A DNA stretch of 64,000 nt from Haematobia irritans (Eukaryota > Arthropoda > Insecta > Diptera > Muscidae), in the NCBI RefSeq assembly GCF_050003625.1, contig NC_134397.1, positions 64,516,669-64,580,668 of the forward strand. Reading direction: 5' to 3'. Made by a program: the position numbers and the translations under genes. Below are positions 33,522 to 44,904 of the stretch, piece by piece. Positions within the stretch are counted from its first letter, which is position 1, and the number at the start of each line of letters is the position of its first letter. The notes below the pieces were generated by a model. The model made no database searches. It was not told where the DNA came from and saw nothing but the letters and a program-made list of their open reading frames with translations.

Positions 33522-36032
33522 ACGCAGATGAAGTGGCGCTAGCAGTCAGGGGAAAATTCCCATCCACAATCAGAGATATAATACAGAGAGCTCTCCGGAT
33601 GACTGAGAAATGGGCGAAAGATAATGGTCTTGGGGTAAGTCCTGCAAAGACAGAACTAGTCATGTACTGCAAAGATCACAAAACTCCCACGGTTAAGCCC
33701 ATATACTTAGGGGGTATTGAAATTCCCTTTGGTGAGTGTGCAAAATACCTTGGCGTTATTTTGGACATGAATCTGAACTTTAAGCTTAATATTGAAGAAA
33801 GGGCGAGAAAAGCCACGGTAGCTTTGTACTCGTGCAAAAAGGCAATCGGAAAAAAGTGGGGCCTAAAACCAAAAATTGTGCATTGGCTATACACGGCAGT
33901 GGTTAGACCTATAATGCTATATGGTATTGTAGTCTGGTGGCCGGCACTTCACAAGCCGACAAATTTAGAAAAAGTTCAGCGTATGGCGTGCTTGTGTATC
34001 TCAGGCGCATTCAGCAAGACAGGAACAAATTCCCTTTAATGGCATGCTGCATTTTTTATCCTTTAGACATTTTGGCCAAACAGTCAGCTGCAATAACGGC
34101 TGTGCGGTTGCGCGAGCTATCGCTGCGGTCGGAAAAAATATACGGCCACAGTTCGGTCCTCAAAATAATGCCAGATGTGCCTAACGTAGTGGATTACACT
34201 CTGGCGAAACCACTTTTCGACAAAAAGTTTGAAACTCTAATTCCCAGCAGTGAGGCGTGGTGTACACAAGATATATAGATTTCTGCAGTGATGGCTCCAA
34301 ATTGGATGGACAAGTGGGTTTCGGAGTATATTTTAAAGATCTGGAACATCGTTGTAGTGTTTTCAGGCTGAAATATTGGCAATAAAAGAGATAACGAATT
34401 GGCTGAGAAGTAATGTTCCAAAAATTGTTGCATTAATATATACTCAGACAGCCAACCTGTAATAAAATCCTTGGACGCTGTGTTCCTTTACTCGAAAACG
34501 GCCATCGACTCCCACAAATCTCTCAACGAGATGGCTGAGCAATACAATCTTCACCTAATATGGGTAACTGACCATAGGAACATACCGGGGAACTGTCAAG
34601 CAGATGTGTTAGCAAGGCTAGGAACTACCTTACATATTCCAGGGGAATTAGAATCTGTTGGTATGTCTCTGGCAACCTGCATGCTCTTACTGCGTGAGAA
34701 GGCCGTCACAATGGCAAATGTTCGATGGGAGAATTGCAAGGGCTGTAACGAGACCAAGCAAATATGGCCCCATTTAAACTTAAACCGCTCACTAGATATG
34801 CTAGTGTTCTCGAGACGTCAGATATCACTCCTGATATCTGCTATAACGGGTCGCTGCCTGATAGGCGATTTTGCAAAAACTATTGGCGCGAAGTATAATG
34901 ACTATTGTATGAGCTGTCATGATGCGGAGGAAAAGGAATCAATTAAACACCTCCTGTGTGAGTGTCCTGCATTTTGTGTAAGGCGTAAGCAAATTTTAGG
35001 GGCATACAGCTTCAGATTACTGGCGGACCTGGAAAACGTTAACTTAAGCAGTCTGTTAATGTTTTTGGAACAATCTAGTTGGTTCAACAAAAGAAAATAA
35101 TAGAGAAGGTTCAGTGGTTAAAACTGGAAGTGCCCATATGTAATAGGTACTTTTAGTTAAATGTCATATCACAACCCTGCCAGCGTTTCAAAGTTCCATT
35201 TCATCCTCATCGCTACCACAGACTCGTAAATGTCACCACAACCATCGCGAACTGTGATGGGGGAAGCATATCAAAAAGTACAAAATGTACATGAAAGTAT
35301 TTTGCCATCACTACTGTTAGAAGAGCCATTTTATTTTTTGTGAAACGCCAAGCGCAACCAGCTTGTTATATTTTATTTAAATAAAAACGAAAATAAAGTT
35401 TTGAAAACATAGATATTACGCTTAAAATTGTGAAAGGTATATGGTGAACAATTTTCGACTTTCAAAATAGAATAATGTGATCGTTTTTCAAATATTTTTC
35501 CAGGCACGCTGTCTCCATCGAAAATAAACAAACTGGCTGATAGACGCTGCAATATGTAACTTGCTACTTAAAACTCAACATCCTTCTTTTATTAATGCAA
35601 AAAATTATGTTAAATGTGATGAGATAAACCGAAAAATGTTATATTTATAAGAAATTATAAATGTTTAATCAAATCAATAAACATCTACACAATCGTGTTT
35701 TACTTGACCACAATGATTCTTCTACAATTATCTTAAAATGCACTTTTTCGGATAGTTTGCAGGGGTTCTTATTGGCGTCCTTCGAAATTGATCTACATAG
35801 GCATCTAATAATTGCACTGATGAGAAACCTTTTCGTAGTAACTTGGCGTGGTACAACTTCTCAATAGTGACGGCGCTTTTCCGACGAATTTTTGATGTCG
35901 TATATGATTGTTTTCGACGTAGTGGGGATTCTCAGAAGCGCCCCCAAATTCAAAAAATGTTGGCAGGAAATGGACTGAATAGTCTAAGTGAGCCTGAAAC
36001 TTAATCGGGCTGACACTTTAACCTAACCTAAT
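33522..36032 (+). mobile_element. LINE with RNase H, 5'-truncated, copy 1
   Basis: It begins inside the reverse transcriptase catalytic box (YADEVALAV; the sister copy has YADDVALAV) and runs through the thumb (YLGGIEIPFGECAKYLGVIL) to a stop at 34037. The remains of an RNase H domain follow (SDGSKLDGQVGFG near 34285, then VTDHRNIPGNCQADVLARL at 34567) and a Cys/His knuckle (CMSCHDAEEKESIKHLLCEC near 34907). The 3' tail ends in CCTAACCTAA at about 36031. The tail is separated from the body by the CCTGCC-ended element at 35175-35968. Frame breaks lie at the first stop and before the RNase H domain. Confidence 0.85.
35175..35968. mobile_element. CCTGCC-ended element, copy in the LINE 3' region
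   Basis: A roughly 794-bp element in reverse orientation to 7474-8239, starting CCCTGCCAGCGTTTC and ending AAAATGTTGGCAGG. It interrupts ATCACAA|TGGACTGAATAG; the uninterrupted sequence is present at about 41128-41145 in the next unit, which fixes the insertion point. Confidence 0.85.
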
Positions 36033-36356
36033 AAGGGAAAGCTATAACTTTCTTGTATCTTAAAAATATTCGTCCTTTTCTTTCACACAATGAATTGCTG
36101 AATTTAAAATAGATATGACTGACTATTAATAGATTGTTACTATAATATCACATTGTGCCGAATCATACAAGTGGTAAGCCGCTTTACTCCTAATAAAACC
36201 TGTACACTGAAAATTAAAATCTTGCCTTTTTCTGTTTCTGTTTTTTCATCGTTGTACTGTTCTGGGAGTATAATCAAATACAGTCCATTCCAGCAATCTT
36301 CACCCGGAATTGTACATGGTCCTTCGAGCCGGATATGAACCAGCGACCTATGGATT
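36033..36356 (+). repeat. LTR-like repeat plus tRNA-Tyr complement, copy 2
   Basis: A direct repeat of 30874-31191 that directly abuts the LINE tail of unit 1. AATAAA is at about 36193. The tRNA-Tyr complement is at 36317-36356 and is identical to copy 1 over its 40 nt. Confidence 0.65.
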
Positions 36357-36579
36357 TGATTTGATGACAGTGGGTTTATTTATTTAGAATATAATTTTAG
36401 CCATGGGGTAAAATAAAATTAAATATCCAAGTTCACTGTGCTAGTTATAATGGCAAATTGGGCATATAATAAGGTAAGACCATATGAGATTAAGATACTT
36501 AGTTACTTATATTAATCAATGATGTATATATACATAGACACCTTTAAATCAGATAGTTTTATAGATTTAAAGTTCACTA

Positions 36580-38745
36580 TTGGGTAATGGATTTCCTCCA
36601 GGTATATTCCGGAAATGTGACACTGTGAGAGGTATATGCACCAGGATGGTATGTGGCGCTATATGGTATCCATTTTGGAGGATGACCAAGGGCCCACAAT
36701 GGTGACTTGAATCGGTTGATGGTAATGAACTGTGAATACGGATAGTGGACAGTCCTTGGCATATAATTGGCGCTAACATGAGGTGGTCCATTACGATAGG
36801 TCATTGATTGATGGTAAATGCATAGGCTGGACGGGGGTTATATGGCATTACCCGTCGTGGACGATAGTTGATGGGACAATTATACGTAGTATGGTTGATG
36901 GGCTGATGATGACTGCTTACTCCCATGTTGATAAATGTATCCAGACTATTGAGTGGAGTTGGAGGCGAAGGCTTCAAGGAGGATGATGAATTGTCAGTCT
37001 CACACGGTGACGAATGATATATGGCTGAAATGGCCAAGGAGGGAGCTGTATAGAGAGGCGAGTCTTGGAGTGGTTGACCCTTTGAAGGTGGATTAAGGTC
37101 AGTGGCATCGACTTGAGATTTATTGACAGTCGGGTTATCCGCACCCTGTATGGTGGTACTTCCAGTAAGGGGTAAATCGACGTCCATGAAGAAATCTTTT
37201 AATTTTTATTCCTTGAAAAAATGGTTTCCGCTATTGGGTAAGGATGGCAATGACTTTCCTAGTGGAACTAGATCATCCAAGTTGTCAGATCCTAAATCGT
37301 CAATTCTTACAAGTGAATTTGGGTACAAATCCATGTTTCCCGAATGATTGTGAAACTGGAGATCTAGGTCCTACATTTGGAGCTCGGTGGCGTGATGTTG
37401 TGCACTGGTGGACGAGAATGGTCTGACCTGTGGGGTATATGTGTATGGCAAATGTGGATCCTCAACAATCTGCATACGACGGCAATTGTTGGACACTGTA
37501 TGACAGAAAAGGCCCACGGGCGTTCTTGCTTAGGACCAATTTGGGTATGTCGATCGGTACGATGCATGATGATTGTTTTGATTTTAACGTGATAGTTGTG
37601 GGCCACGATGGAAATGGCCGGGCCACAAAGTGGGAATTCCCAGGTGGATGGTATGGGCATGGCGCTACCGGTGGTACAGATAGTTATTGACTTTGGACGA
37701 TTATTCGCTGGCACCGTAAGATTTGTTGACTCAGTTGTAATTTGTTTATGTTTTTGTATGTGTATAACAAGTTTCTCGTAAGTTTGATGATTAGTTAAGA
37801 TTTAGACAGGATAAGGACCAGATCCACAATGTACTCAGTCTGCATTAAGTTATATATGTTGATATTATTGGCATGCGTATTTGTTAGGATTGTACATATA
37901 TACGGTAATAGTAGTGATGCGGTAGAGTAAAAATCTAGGTCTAACAACAGACTGAGATCTAAGGTAGGATGACATTCCTGTGAGTACCTGTCCAGGATTA
38001 ATAGATGGTCTATATAGTCGCTAAAGCTACAACGAGCTGGGGGTACGAACTTAGGACCATAACTGAGTAAGGTAGAGATATCAGTGTCAACTTTGTATTC
38101 TGTAAAATTCTCAAACCCTCCGGACACTGGCGATATGTGTGATAGGCAATCGGAAGGTGGTCCATATAATGGGTGCTCTAGACTCATATGACCGAGAGGT
38201 ACATTATTTTCTGGTGAAAACCACTGGTGATTGGAGACTTGTGAGCGGGTGGTTAACATTTGAGACTCGCATAATTGGGAATGAGCAAGTTTGTCAATTA
38301 ATGATGGGTTGACAGCGGAGGCATAGGGATGATAACGTGATTGTGTAGACAGACGTGCTATACGAGTACTTGTTGATGGAGATGGAAGGAGACTAGAAGT
38401 GTAAATGTCATGTGCTTGTGGATGCAACACTATCATTTTTCAACGCGAAAGAATGATTTAGGAGAACTTTTTTCGCGCCAACAAACATAGTACAGGCCTT
38501 AATAAGACCGTCGAACTGAACGGACGTGTTTTTTTAATAGCGGATTATTTCATTGTAATAAGTACTTATTACGAATTTCACGTGTGGTGGAAATCCAACC
38601 ACCATGCAGCGAAATTCAAAGTTATCCACTGGGTTGCTAACGTCAGGGCCCAGTGGACGGGTATCGACTGAAGTTATGAATTTGGGCAGTTACCAAGAGT
38701 CAGGCCCAATTAGTCGACCTGTAGACGGGTCGACAGGTGGTGAAT
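36580..38745 (-). pseudogene. Antisense open-reading-frame cassette, copy 2
   Basis: The frame order is the same as copy 1. The first fragment (38745-38534) now has an in-frame stop replacing Ser after GPDSW. The second frame, 38436-37795, is open for 213 codons from MIVLHPQAHDIYTSSLLPSP to its end and is the best copy: Ser/Pro/His-rich in the first half, with SGGFENFTEYKVDTD and YGPKFVPPA in the second half. The third frame, 37187-36801 and on, is broken by a one-base deletion near 36820 relative to copy 3. No signal peptide or membrane segment is evident. Confidence 0.45.
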
Positions 38746-41195
38746 ACGCAGATGATGTGGCGCTAGCAGTCAGGGGAAAATTCCCATCCACAATCAGAGA
38801 TATAATACAGAGAACTCTCCGGATATGGATGCCAGATTTTGAAGAGGCAAAAAGAGCACATTCAGCTTATAAAAAGAGCACATACGAAAAAAATAGAGAA
38901 CACTTTTTCAAATAAAAGAAAAACATTTAATTCCAATTTATTGAAATATAATTAATTTAAACATAACAAAAAGGTTCATACCATAAACAATAATAACCCA
39001 CTTTCAACTCAAGCTTATTTTTTTACAATACTTTGCAAGTCATTTTTTGGTGTTTTCGTGAAAAACGTTATAGAAGAAGTTTGTTTACATTTAGAACAGA
39101 GTACAAAGTGAAGAAGCAACATCGGCGTGCTCTTCTACGACTCTCATATATAAAGTAAAACACTCAAAGACTGTAATTATAACAAGATGTCCAAATTGCC
39201 TCTTGTTCTTGATCATACCTGTATTTTCCCAACTCTCTCATACATGTATGGAGCTAAACTCATGAGACTATTGGAAAAAGAGGAAGCATATAGTCAGATA
39301 ATCTTTGAAAACACTATTTAATTAGAAAATAACGGCTAGGAAAATCTCTTAGTGTAACATTTACGTATTTTCAGTTTACTTTTACAATTTATTGAATCGA
39401 TTTGGATTAATATTTGTTGTGATGCATAAAAAGAGCACTTAACTAAAAATAGAGCACTTTTGCGTGCTCTTTTGGCCTGTCTTGTTTTAAGAGCATATTT
39501 TGTAAAAAAGAGCGCATGTGCTCTTTAAAAGAGCACGTCTGGCATCCCTATCTCCGGATGACTGAGAAATGGGCGAAAGATAATGGTCTTGGGGTAAGTC
39601 CTGCAAAGACAGAACCAGTCAAGTACTGCAAAGATCGCAAAACTCCCACGGTTAAGCCCATATACTTAGGGGGTATTAAAATTCCCTTTGGTGAGTGTGC
39701 AATATACCTTGGCGTTATTTTGGACATGAAGCTGAACTTTAAGCTTAATATTGAAGAAAGGGCGAGAAAAGCCACGGTAGCTTTGTACTCGTGCAAAAAG
39801 GCAATCGGAAAAAAGTGGGGCCTAAAACCAAAAATTGTGCATTGGCTATATACGGCAGTGGTTAGACCTATAATGCTATATGGTATTGTAGTCTGGTGGC
39901 CGGCACTTCACAAGCCGACAAATTTAGAAAAAGTTCAGCGTATGGCGTGCTTGTGTATCTCAGGCGCATTCAGCAAGACAGGAACAAATTCCCTTTAATG
40001 GCATGCTGCATTTTTTACCTTTAGACATTTTGGCCAAACAGTCAGCTGCAACAACGGCTGTACGGTTGCGCTAGCTATCGCTGCGGTCGGAAAAAATGTA
40101 CGGCCACAGTTCGGTCCTCAAAATAATGCCAGATGTGCCTAACGTAGTGGATTACACTCTGGCGAAACCACTTTTCGACAAAAAGTTTGAAACTCTAATT
40201 CCCAGCAGTGAGGCGTGGTGTTCACAAGATATATAGATTTCTGCAGTGATGGCTCCAAATTGGATGGACAAGTGGGTTTCGGAGTATATTTTAAAGATCT
40301 GGAACATCGTTGTAGTGTTTTCAGGCTGAAATATTGGCAATAAAAGAGATAACGAATTGGCTGAGAAGTAATGTTCCAAAAATTCTTGGCATTAATATAT
40401 ACTCAGACAGCCAACCTGCAATAAAATCCTTGGACGCTGTGTTCCTTTACTCGAAAACGGCCATCGACTCCCGCAAATCTCTCAACGAGATGGCTGAGCA
40501 ATACAATATTCACCTAATATGGGTAACTGACCATAGGAACATACCGGGGAACTGTCAAGGAGATGAGTTAGCAAGGCTAGAAACTACCTTACATATTCCA
40601 GGGGAATTAGAATTTGTTGGTATGTCTCTGGCAAACTGCAAGCTCTTACTGCGTGAGAAGGCCGTCACGATGGCAAATGTTCGATGGGAGAATTGCAAGG
40701 GCTGTAACGACACCAAGCAAATTTGGCCCCATTTAAACTTAAACCGCTCACTAGATATGCTAGTGTTCTCGAGACGTCAGATATCACTCCTGATATCTGC
40801 TATAACGGGTCGCTGCCTGATAGGCGATTTTGCAAAAACTATTGGCGCGAAGTGTAATGACTATTGTATGAGCTGTCATGATGCGGAGGAAAAGGAATCA
40901 ATTAAACACCTCCTGTGTGAGTGTCCTGCATTTTGTGTAAGGCGTAAGCAAATTTTAGGGGCATATAGCTTTAGATTACTGGCGGACCTGGAAAACGTTA
41001 ACTTAAGCAGTCTGTTAATGTTTTTGGAACAATCTGGTTGGTTCAACAAAAGAAAATAATAGAGAAGGTTCAGTGGTTAAAACTAGAAGTGCCCATATGT
41101 AATAGGTACTTTTAGTTAAATGTCATATCACAATGGACTGAATAGTCTAAGTGAGCCTGAAACTTAATCGGGCTAACACTTTAACCTAACCTAAA
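38746..41195 (+). mobile_element. LINE with RNase H, 5'-truncated, copy 2
   Basis: It starts with GEYADDVALAV, retaining the catalytic YADD. It is interrupted at 38824-39550 by a hAT-type element, resumes RMTEKWAKDNGLGVSPAKTE, stops at the same place as copy 1 (39996), and then carries a longer open RNase H region, 40334-41059 (IYSDSQPAIKSLDAVF, VTDHRNIPGNCQGDELARL), and the same Cys/His motif. It ends in CCTAACCTAA at about 41195 with no insertion in the tail. Confidence 0.85.
38824..39550. mobile_element. Non-autonomous hAT-type element
   Basis: 727 bp with 12-bp inverted ends TATGGATGCCAG / CTGGCATCCCTA, flanked by the 8-bp duplication TCTCCGGA (38816-38823 and 39551-39558). Copy 1 of the surrounding LINE has the empty site with a single TCTCCGGA near 33590. 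Many AAGAGCAC motifs cluster near both ends, as expected of subterminal transposase-binding repeats in hAT elements. No transposase frame. Confidence 0.9.
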
Positions 41196-41520
41196 AAGGG
41201 AAAGCTATAACTTTCTTGTATCTTAAAAATATTCGTCGTTTTCTTTCACACAATGAATTGCTGAATTTAAAAATAGACATGTCTGGCTATTAATAGATTG
41301 TTACTATAATATCACATTGTGCCAAATCATACAAGTGGTAAGCCGCTTTGCTCCGAATAAAACCTGTACACTGAAAATTAAAACCTTGCCTTTTTTCTGT
41401 TTCTGTTTTTTCATAGTTTTACTGTTCTGGGAGTATAATCAAATAAGTCCATTCCAGATATCTTCACCCGGAATTGTGCATGGTCCTTCGAGCCGGATAT
41501 GAACCAGCGACCTATGGATT
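41196..41520 (+). repeat. LTR-like repeat plus tRNA-Tyr complement, copy 3
   Basis: The third direct repeat, abutting the LINE tail of unit 2 through a purine run (AAAAAGGGAAAG). The tRNA-Tyr complement is at 41481-41520. Confidence 0.65.
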
Positions 41521-41740
41521 TGATTTGATGACAGTGGGTTTATTTATTTAGAATATAATTTTAGACATGGGGTAAAATAAAATTAAATATGCAAGTTCAC
41601 TGTGCTAGTTATAATGGCAAATTAGACATATAATAAGGTAAGAACATATGAGATTAAGATACTTAGTTACTTATATTAATCAATGATGTATATATACATA
41701 GACACCTTTAAATCAGATAGTTTTATAGATTTAAAGTTCA

Positions 41741-43222
41741 CTATTGGGTAATGGATTTCCTCCAGGTATATTCCGGAAATGTGACACTGTGAGAGGTATA
41801 TGCACCAGGATGGTATGTGGCGCTATATGGTATCCAGTTTGGAGGATGACCAAGGGCCCAAAATGGTGACTTGAATCGGTTGATGGTAATGAACTGTGAA
41901 TACGGATAGTGCACGGTCCTTGGCATATAATTGGCACTGACATGAGGTGGTCCATTACGATAGGTCATTGATTGATGGTAAATGCCATAGGCTGGACGGG
42001 GATTATATGACATTACCCGTCCTGGACGATAGTTGATGGGACAATTATACGTAGTATGGTTGATGGGCTGATGATGACTGCTTACTCCCATGTTGATAAA
42101 TGTATCCGGACTATTGAGTGGAGTTGGAGGCGAAGGCTGACAGGAGGATGATGACTTGTCAGACTCACACGGTGACGAATGATATATGGCTGAAATGGCC
42201 ATGGAGGGAGCTCTATAGAGAGGCGAGTCTTGGAGTGGTTGACCCTTTGAAGGTGGATTAAGGTCATTGGCATCGACTTGAGATTTATTGACAGTCGGGT
42301 TATCCGCACCCTGTATGGTGGTACTTCCAGTAAGGGGTAAATCGACGTCCATGAAAAAGTCTTTTAATTTTTCTTCCTTGAAAAAATGGTTTCCGCTATT
42401 GGGTAAGGATGGCAATGATTTTCCTAGTGGTTGTCAGATCCTAAATTGTCAATTCTTACAAGTGAATTTGGGTACACATCCATGTTTCCCGAATGATTGT
42501 GACATTGGAGATCTAGATCCTACGTTTGGAGCTCTGTGGCGTGATGCTGTGTACTGGTGGACGAGAATGGAATGACCTGTGGGGTATATGTGTATGGCAA
42601 ATGTGGATCCTCAATAATCTGCATACGGCGGCGATTGTTGGACACTGTATGAAAGCAAAGGCCCACGGGCATTCTTGCTTAGGACCAATATGGGTATGTC
42701 GATCGATACAATGCATGATTGGTTTGATTTTATCGTGATAGTTGTGGGGCACGATGGAAATGGCCGGGCCACAAAGTGGGCATTCCTAGGTGGATGGTAT
42801 GGACATGGTGTTACCGGTGGCACAGATAGTTGTTGACTTTGGAGGATTATTCGATGGTACCGTAAGATTTGTTGACTCAATTGTAATTTACAAAGGGGTT
42901 AGTTTATGCTTTTGTATGTGTATAACAAGTTTGCGGTAAGTTTGATGATTAATTAAGATTTAGACAGGATGAGGACAAGATCCACACTCAGTCTGCATTA
43001 AGTTATATATGTTGATATTCCTGAAATGCGTATTTGTTAGGATTGTACATATATACGGCAATAGTAGTGATGCGGTAGAGTAAAAATCTAGGCCTAACAA
43101 CAGACTGGGATCTAAGGTAGGATGACATTCCTGTGAGCACCTGTCCAGGATTAATAGATGGTTTATATAGTCGCTAAAGCTGGGACGAGCTGGGGGTACG
43201 AATTTAGGACCATAACTGAGTA
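41741..43222 (-). pseudogene. Antisense cassette, copy 3, truncated
   Basis: The frame 42415-41741 is open for 224 codons and is the fullest version of the third cassette frame. It is acidic/Ser/Pro-rich at first (FFMDVDLPLTGSTTIQGADN), then Tyr/Pro/His-rich (MTYRNGPPHVSANYMPRTVH) and ends YTWRKSITQ. An 18-bp deletion upstream removes the MDVYPN start used in copy 1. The unit stops at 43222, inside the region of the second frame, where a MITE fragment begins. Confidence 0.45.
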
Positions 43223-43224
43223 AT

Positions 43225-43356
43225 GCGCCTTACAGACTATCAGTTATTCCGAACGGAATGTCGGTGTTTGTAAAGAATCGACTTGTCAGCGATGACCAAA
43301 TAATCGGTGAATGTGTTATCGATCCCATAAACATGCAGCAGTATCGATTATGCCTT
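43225..43356. mobile_element. GCGCTTTACAGACTATCAG MITE, truncated copy 3
   Basis: It begins GCGCCTTACAGACTATCAG and follows the family to ATCGATTATGCCTT, then breaks off into the BEL remnant. The right inverted end is missing. Confidence 0.8.
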
Positions 43357-44560
43357 GGTTTTAAAGTTTTGTTTTTTTTGTGAATACCGTGCTCTTAAGA
43401 ATAAACAATCGCTTTCATCCAAAAGTAAATTATTAACTTTAAATCCGTTTTTGGATGAACAAAAACTACTTCGGGTAAATGGTCGTTTAACCAATGCACA
43501 TCTGACCTACGATGAAAAGTATCCGATAATTATTCCCGAGCAATAACGGTTGTGTAAATTGTTAATTGATTTTAATCATAAGATTCTTTTACACGCTGAG
43601 AACCAAAGTATTTTGCAAGCTATTCGAGCTCATTTCTACAATATACGTTTGAACAATGCTGTGCGTTATTGCATAAGAAACTGTCGCACTTGCACTATCC
43701 ACAAGCAGCGAATCGGAAATCAAATAATGTCTGCATTGCCTGTCGAAAGATGCACATTTTCGTTGCCACTCACCAAGACAGGGTTAGATTTTGCTAGACC
43801 GAACTGAAAACGTCAAGATTGCGAAACGCTAAGATACAGAAAGGATACGCTGCCGTTTTCATCTGCCTATCTACTCGAGCTGTGCATTTGGAGGTCTGTT
43901 CTGATTTGTCAACTGAAGCCTTTATGGCAACTTTTAATCGATTTGCTGGAAGAAGGGGATTTTCCAACAAAGTTTTTTCCGACAACGGGACGAATTTTTT
44001 TGGAGCTAGTAGAGCTCCGTCCCGAGAATACAAAGCGTTTCTGAAGTCAGCCGAAAAATATTTAGTTGAACGCTACAACATACATGGTTTTACTTGGCAC
44101 TTTATTCCTCCTCACGCTCCACACATGAGTGGTTTGTGGGAGGCTGCCGTAAAAAGCATGAAGACCCATTTGCGAAAAGTAGCAGGTAATCTGAAATACA
44201 CTTACGAAACATTCTCAACTTTACTGATAAGAATCGAAAGTGTACTCAACTGTAGACCTCTTTCTCCAATAAGCGAAACCCATGAGGACCTGATTCCCCT
44301 AACTCCTGGGCATTTGTTAAAAGGAGCCACCTTAACCTCAGTCCTTGAGGAATTCACTGATAATATTTCATTACTTAATCGCTGGCAGAGACTAAAGACC
44401 ATTCAACATGATTTTGCAAAAAGATGGAAGAATGAGTACATTACTGAATTACAACGTCGATATCAGTGGAAGACTGTGCAGAACAATGTGAAAGAAAACA
44501 ATTTCGTACTAGTTAAAGAAGACAACATACCACCTACTGAATGACGCTTAGGGCACATTT
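43357..44560 (+). pseudogene. BEL/Pao LTR-retrotransposon integrase remnant
   Basis: The frame 43355-43546 (ALKNKQSLSSKS ... LRVNGRLTNAHLTYDEKYPI) is the linker before the integrase of BEL/Pao polyproteins. 43550-43807 carries the zinc-binding HHCC region (CIRNCRTCTIHKQRIGNQ). 43819-44544 has the DDE core: AVFICLSTRAVHLEV, SDNGTNFFGA, HAPHMSGLWEAAVKSM, and the family-typical C-terminal module (LLNRWQRLKTIQHDFAKRW). Stops at 43544 and 43804 and a missing start show it is dead. Neither LTR is recognisable, and the left side is cut by the MITE junction. Confidence 0.92.
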
Positions 44561-44904
44561 CTAAGGTTTATTTCTGCTCTGACTCTAAAGTGACTACATA
44601 TCTATCATGAAATAGCAAAATTTTTCAGCAAACTAAGGGGTTTTCACCAGTAACGGGCTTTTATGAAATTGCAGATATGTTGCAAAAAAACTTCTTAATA
44701 TAAAGAAATAAGTGCTTATTTTATTTTCTGGGTGTAGTGGTTGAAAACTCTCTTCACTGCAGTATTGAGAGATTCACAACAATAAAATTCGTCCTATAGA
44801 TTCTCCCTATGCATCTGAGCTTAATCGAATTCAGTTGACTATAAACGGTGGCATATACTATATGGAACCTCCAACTGATAGTTCGCTAGAGTTTATCAAT
44901 TAAT

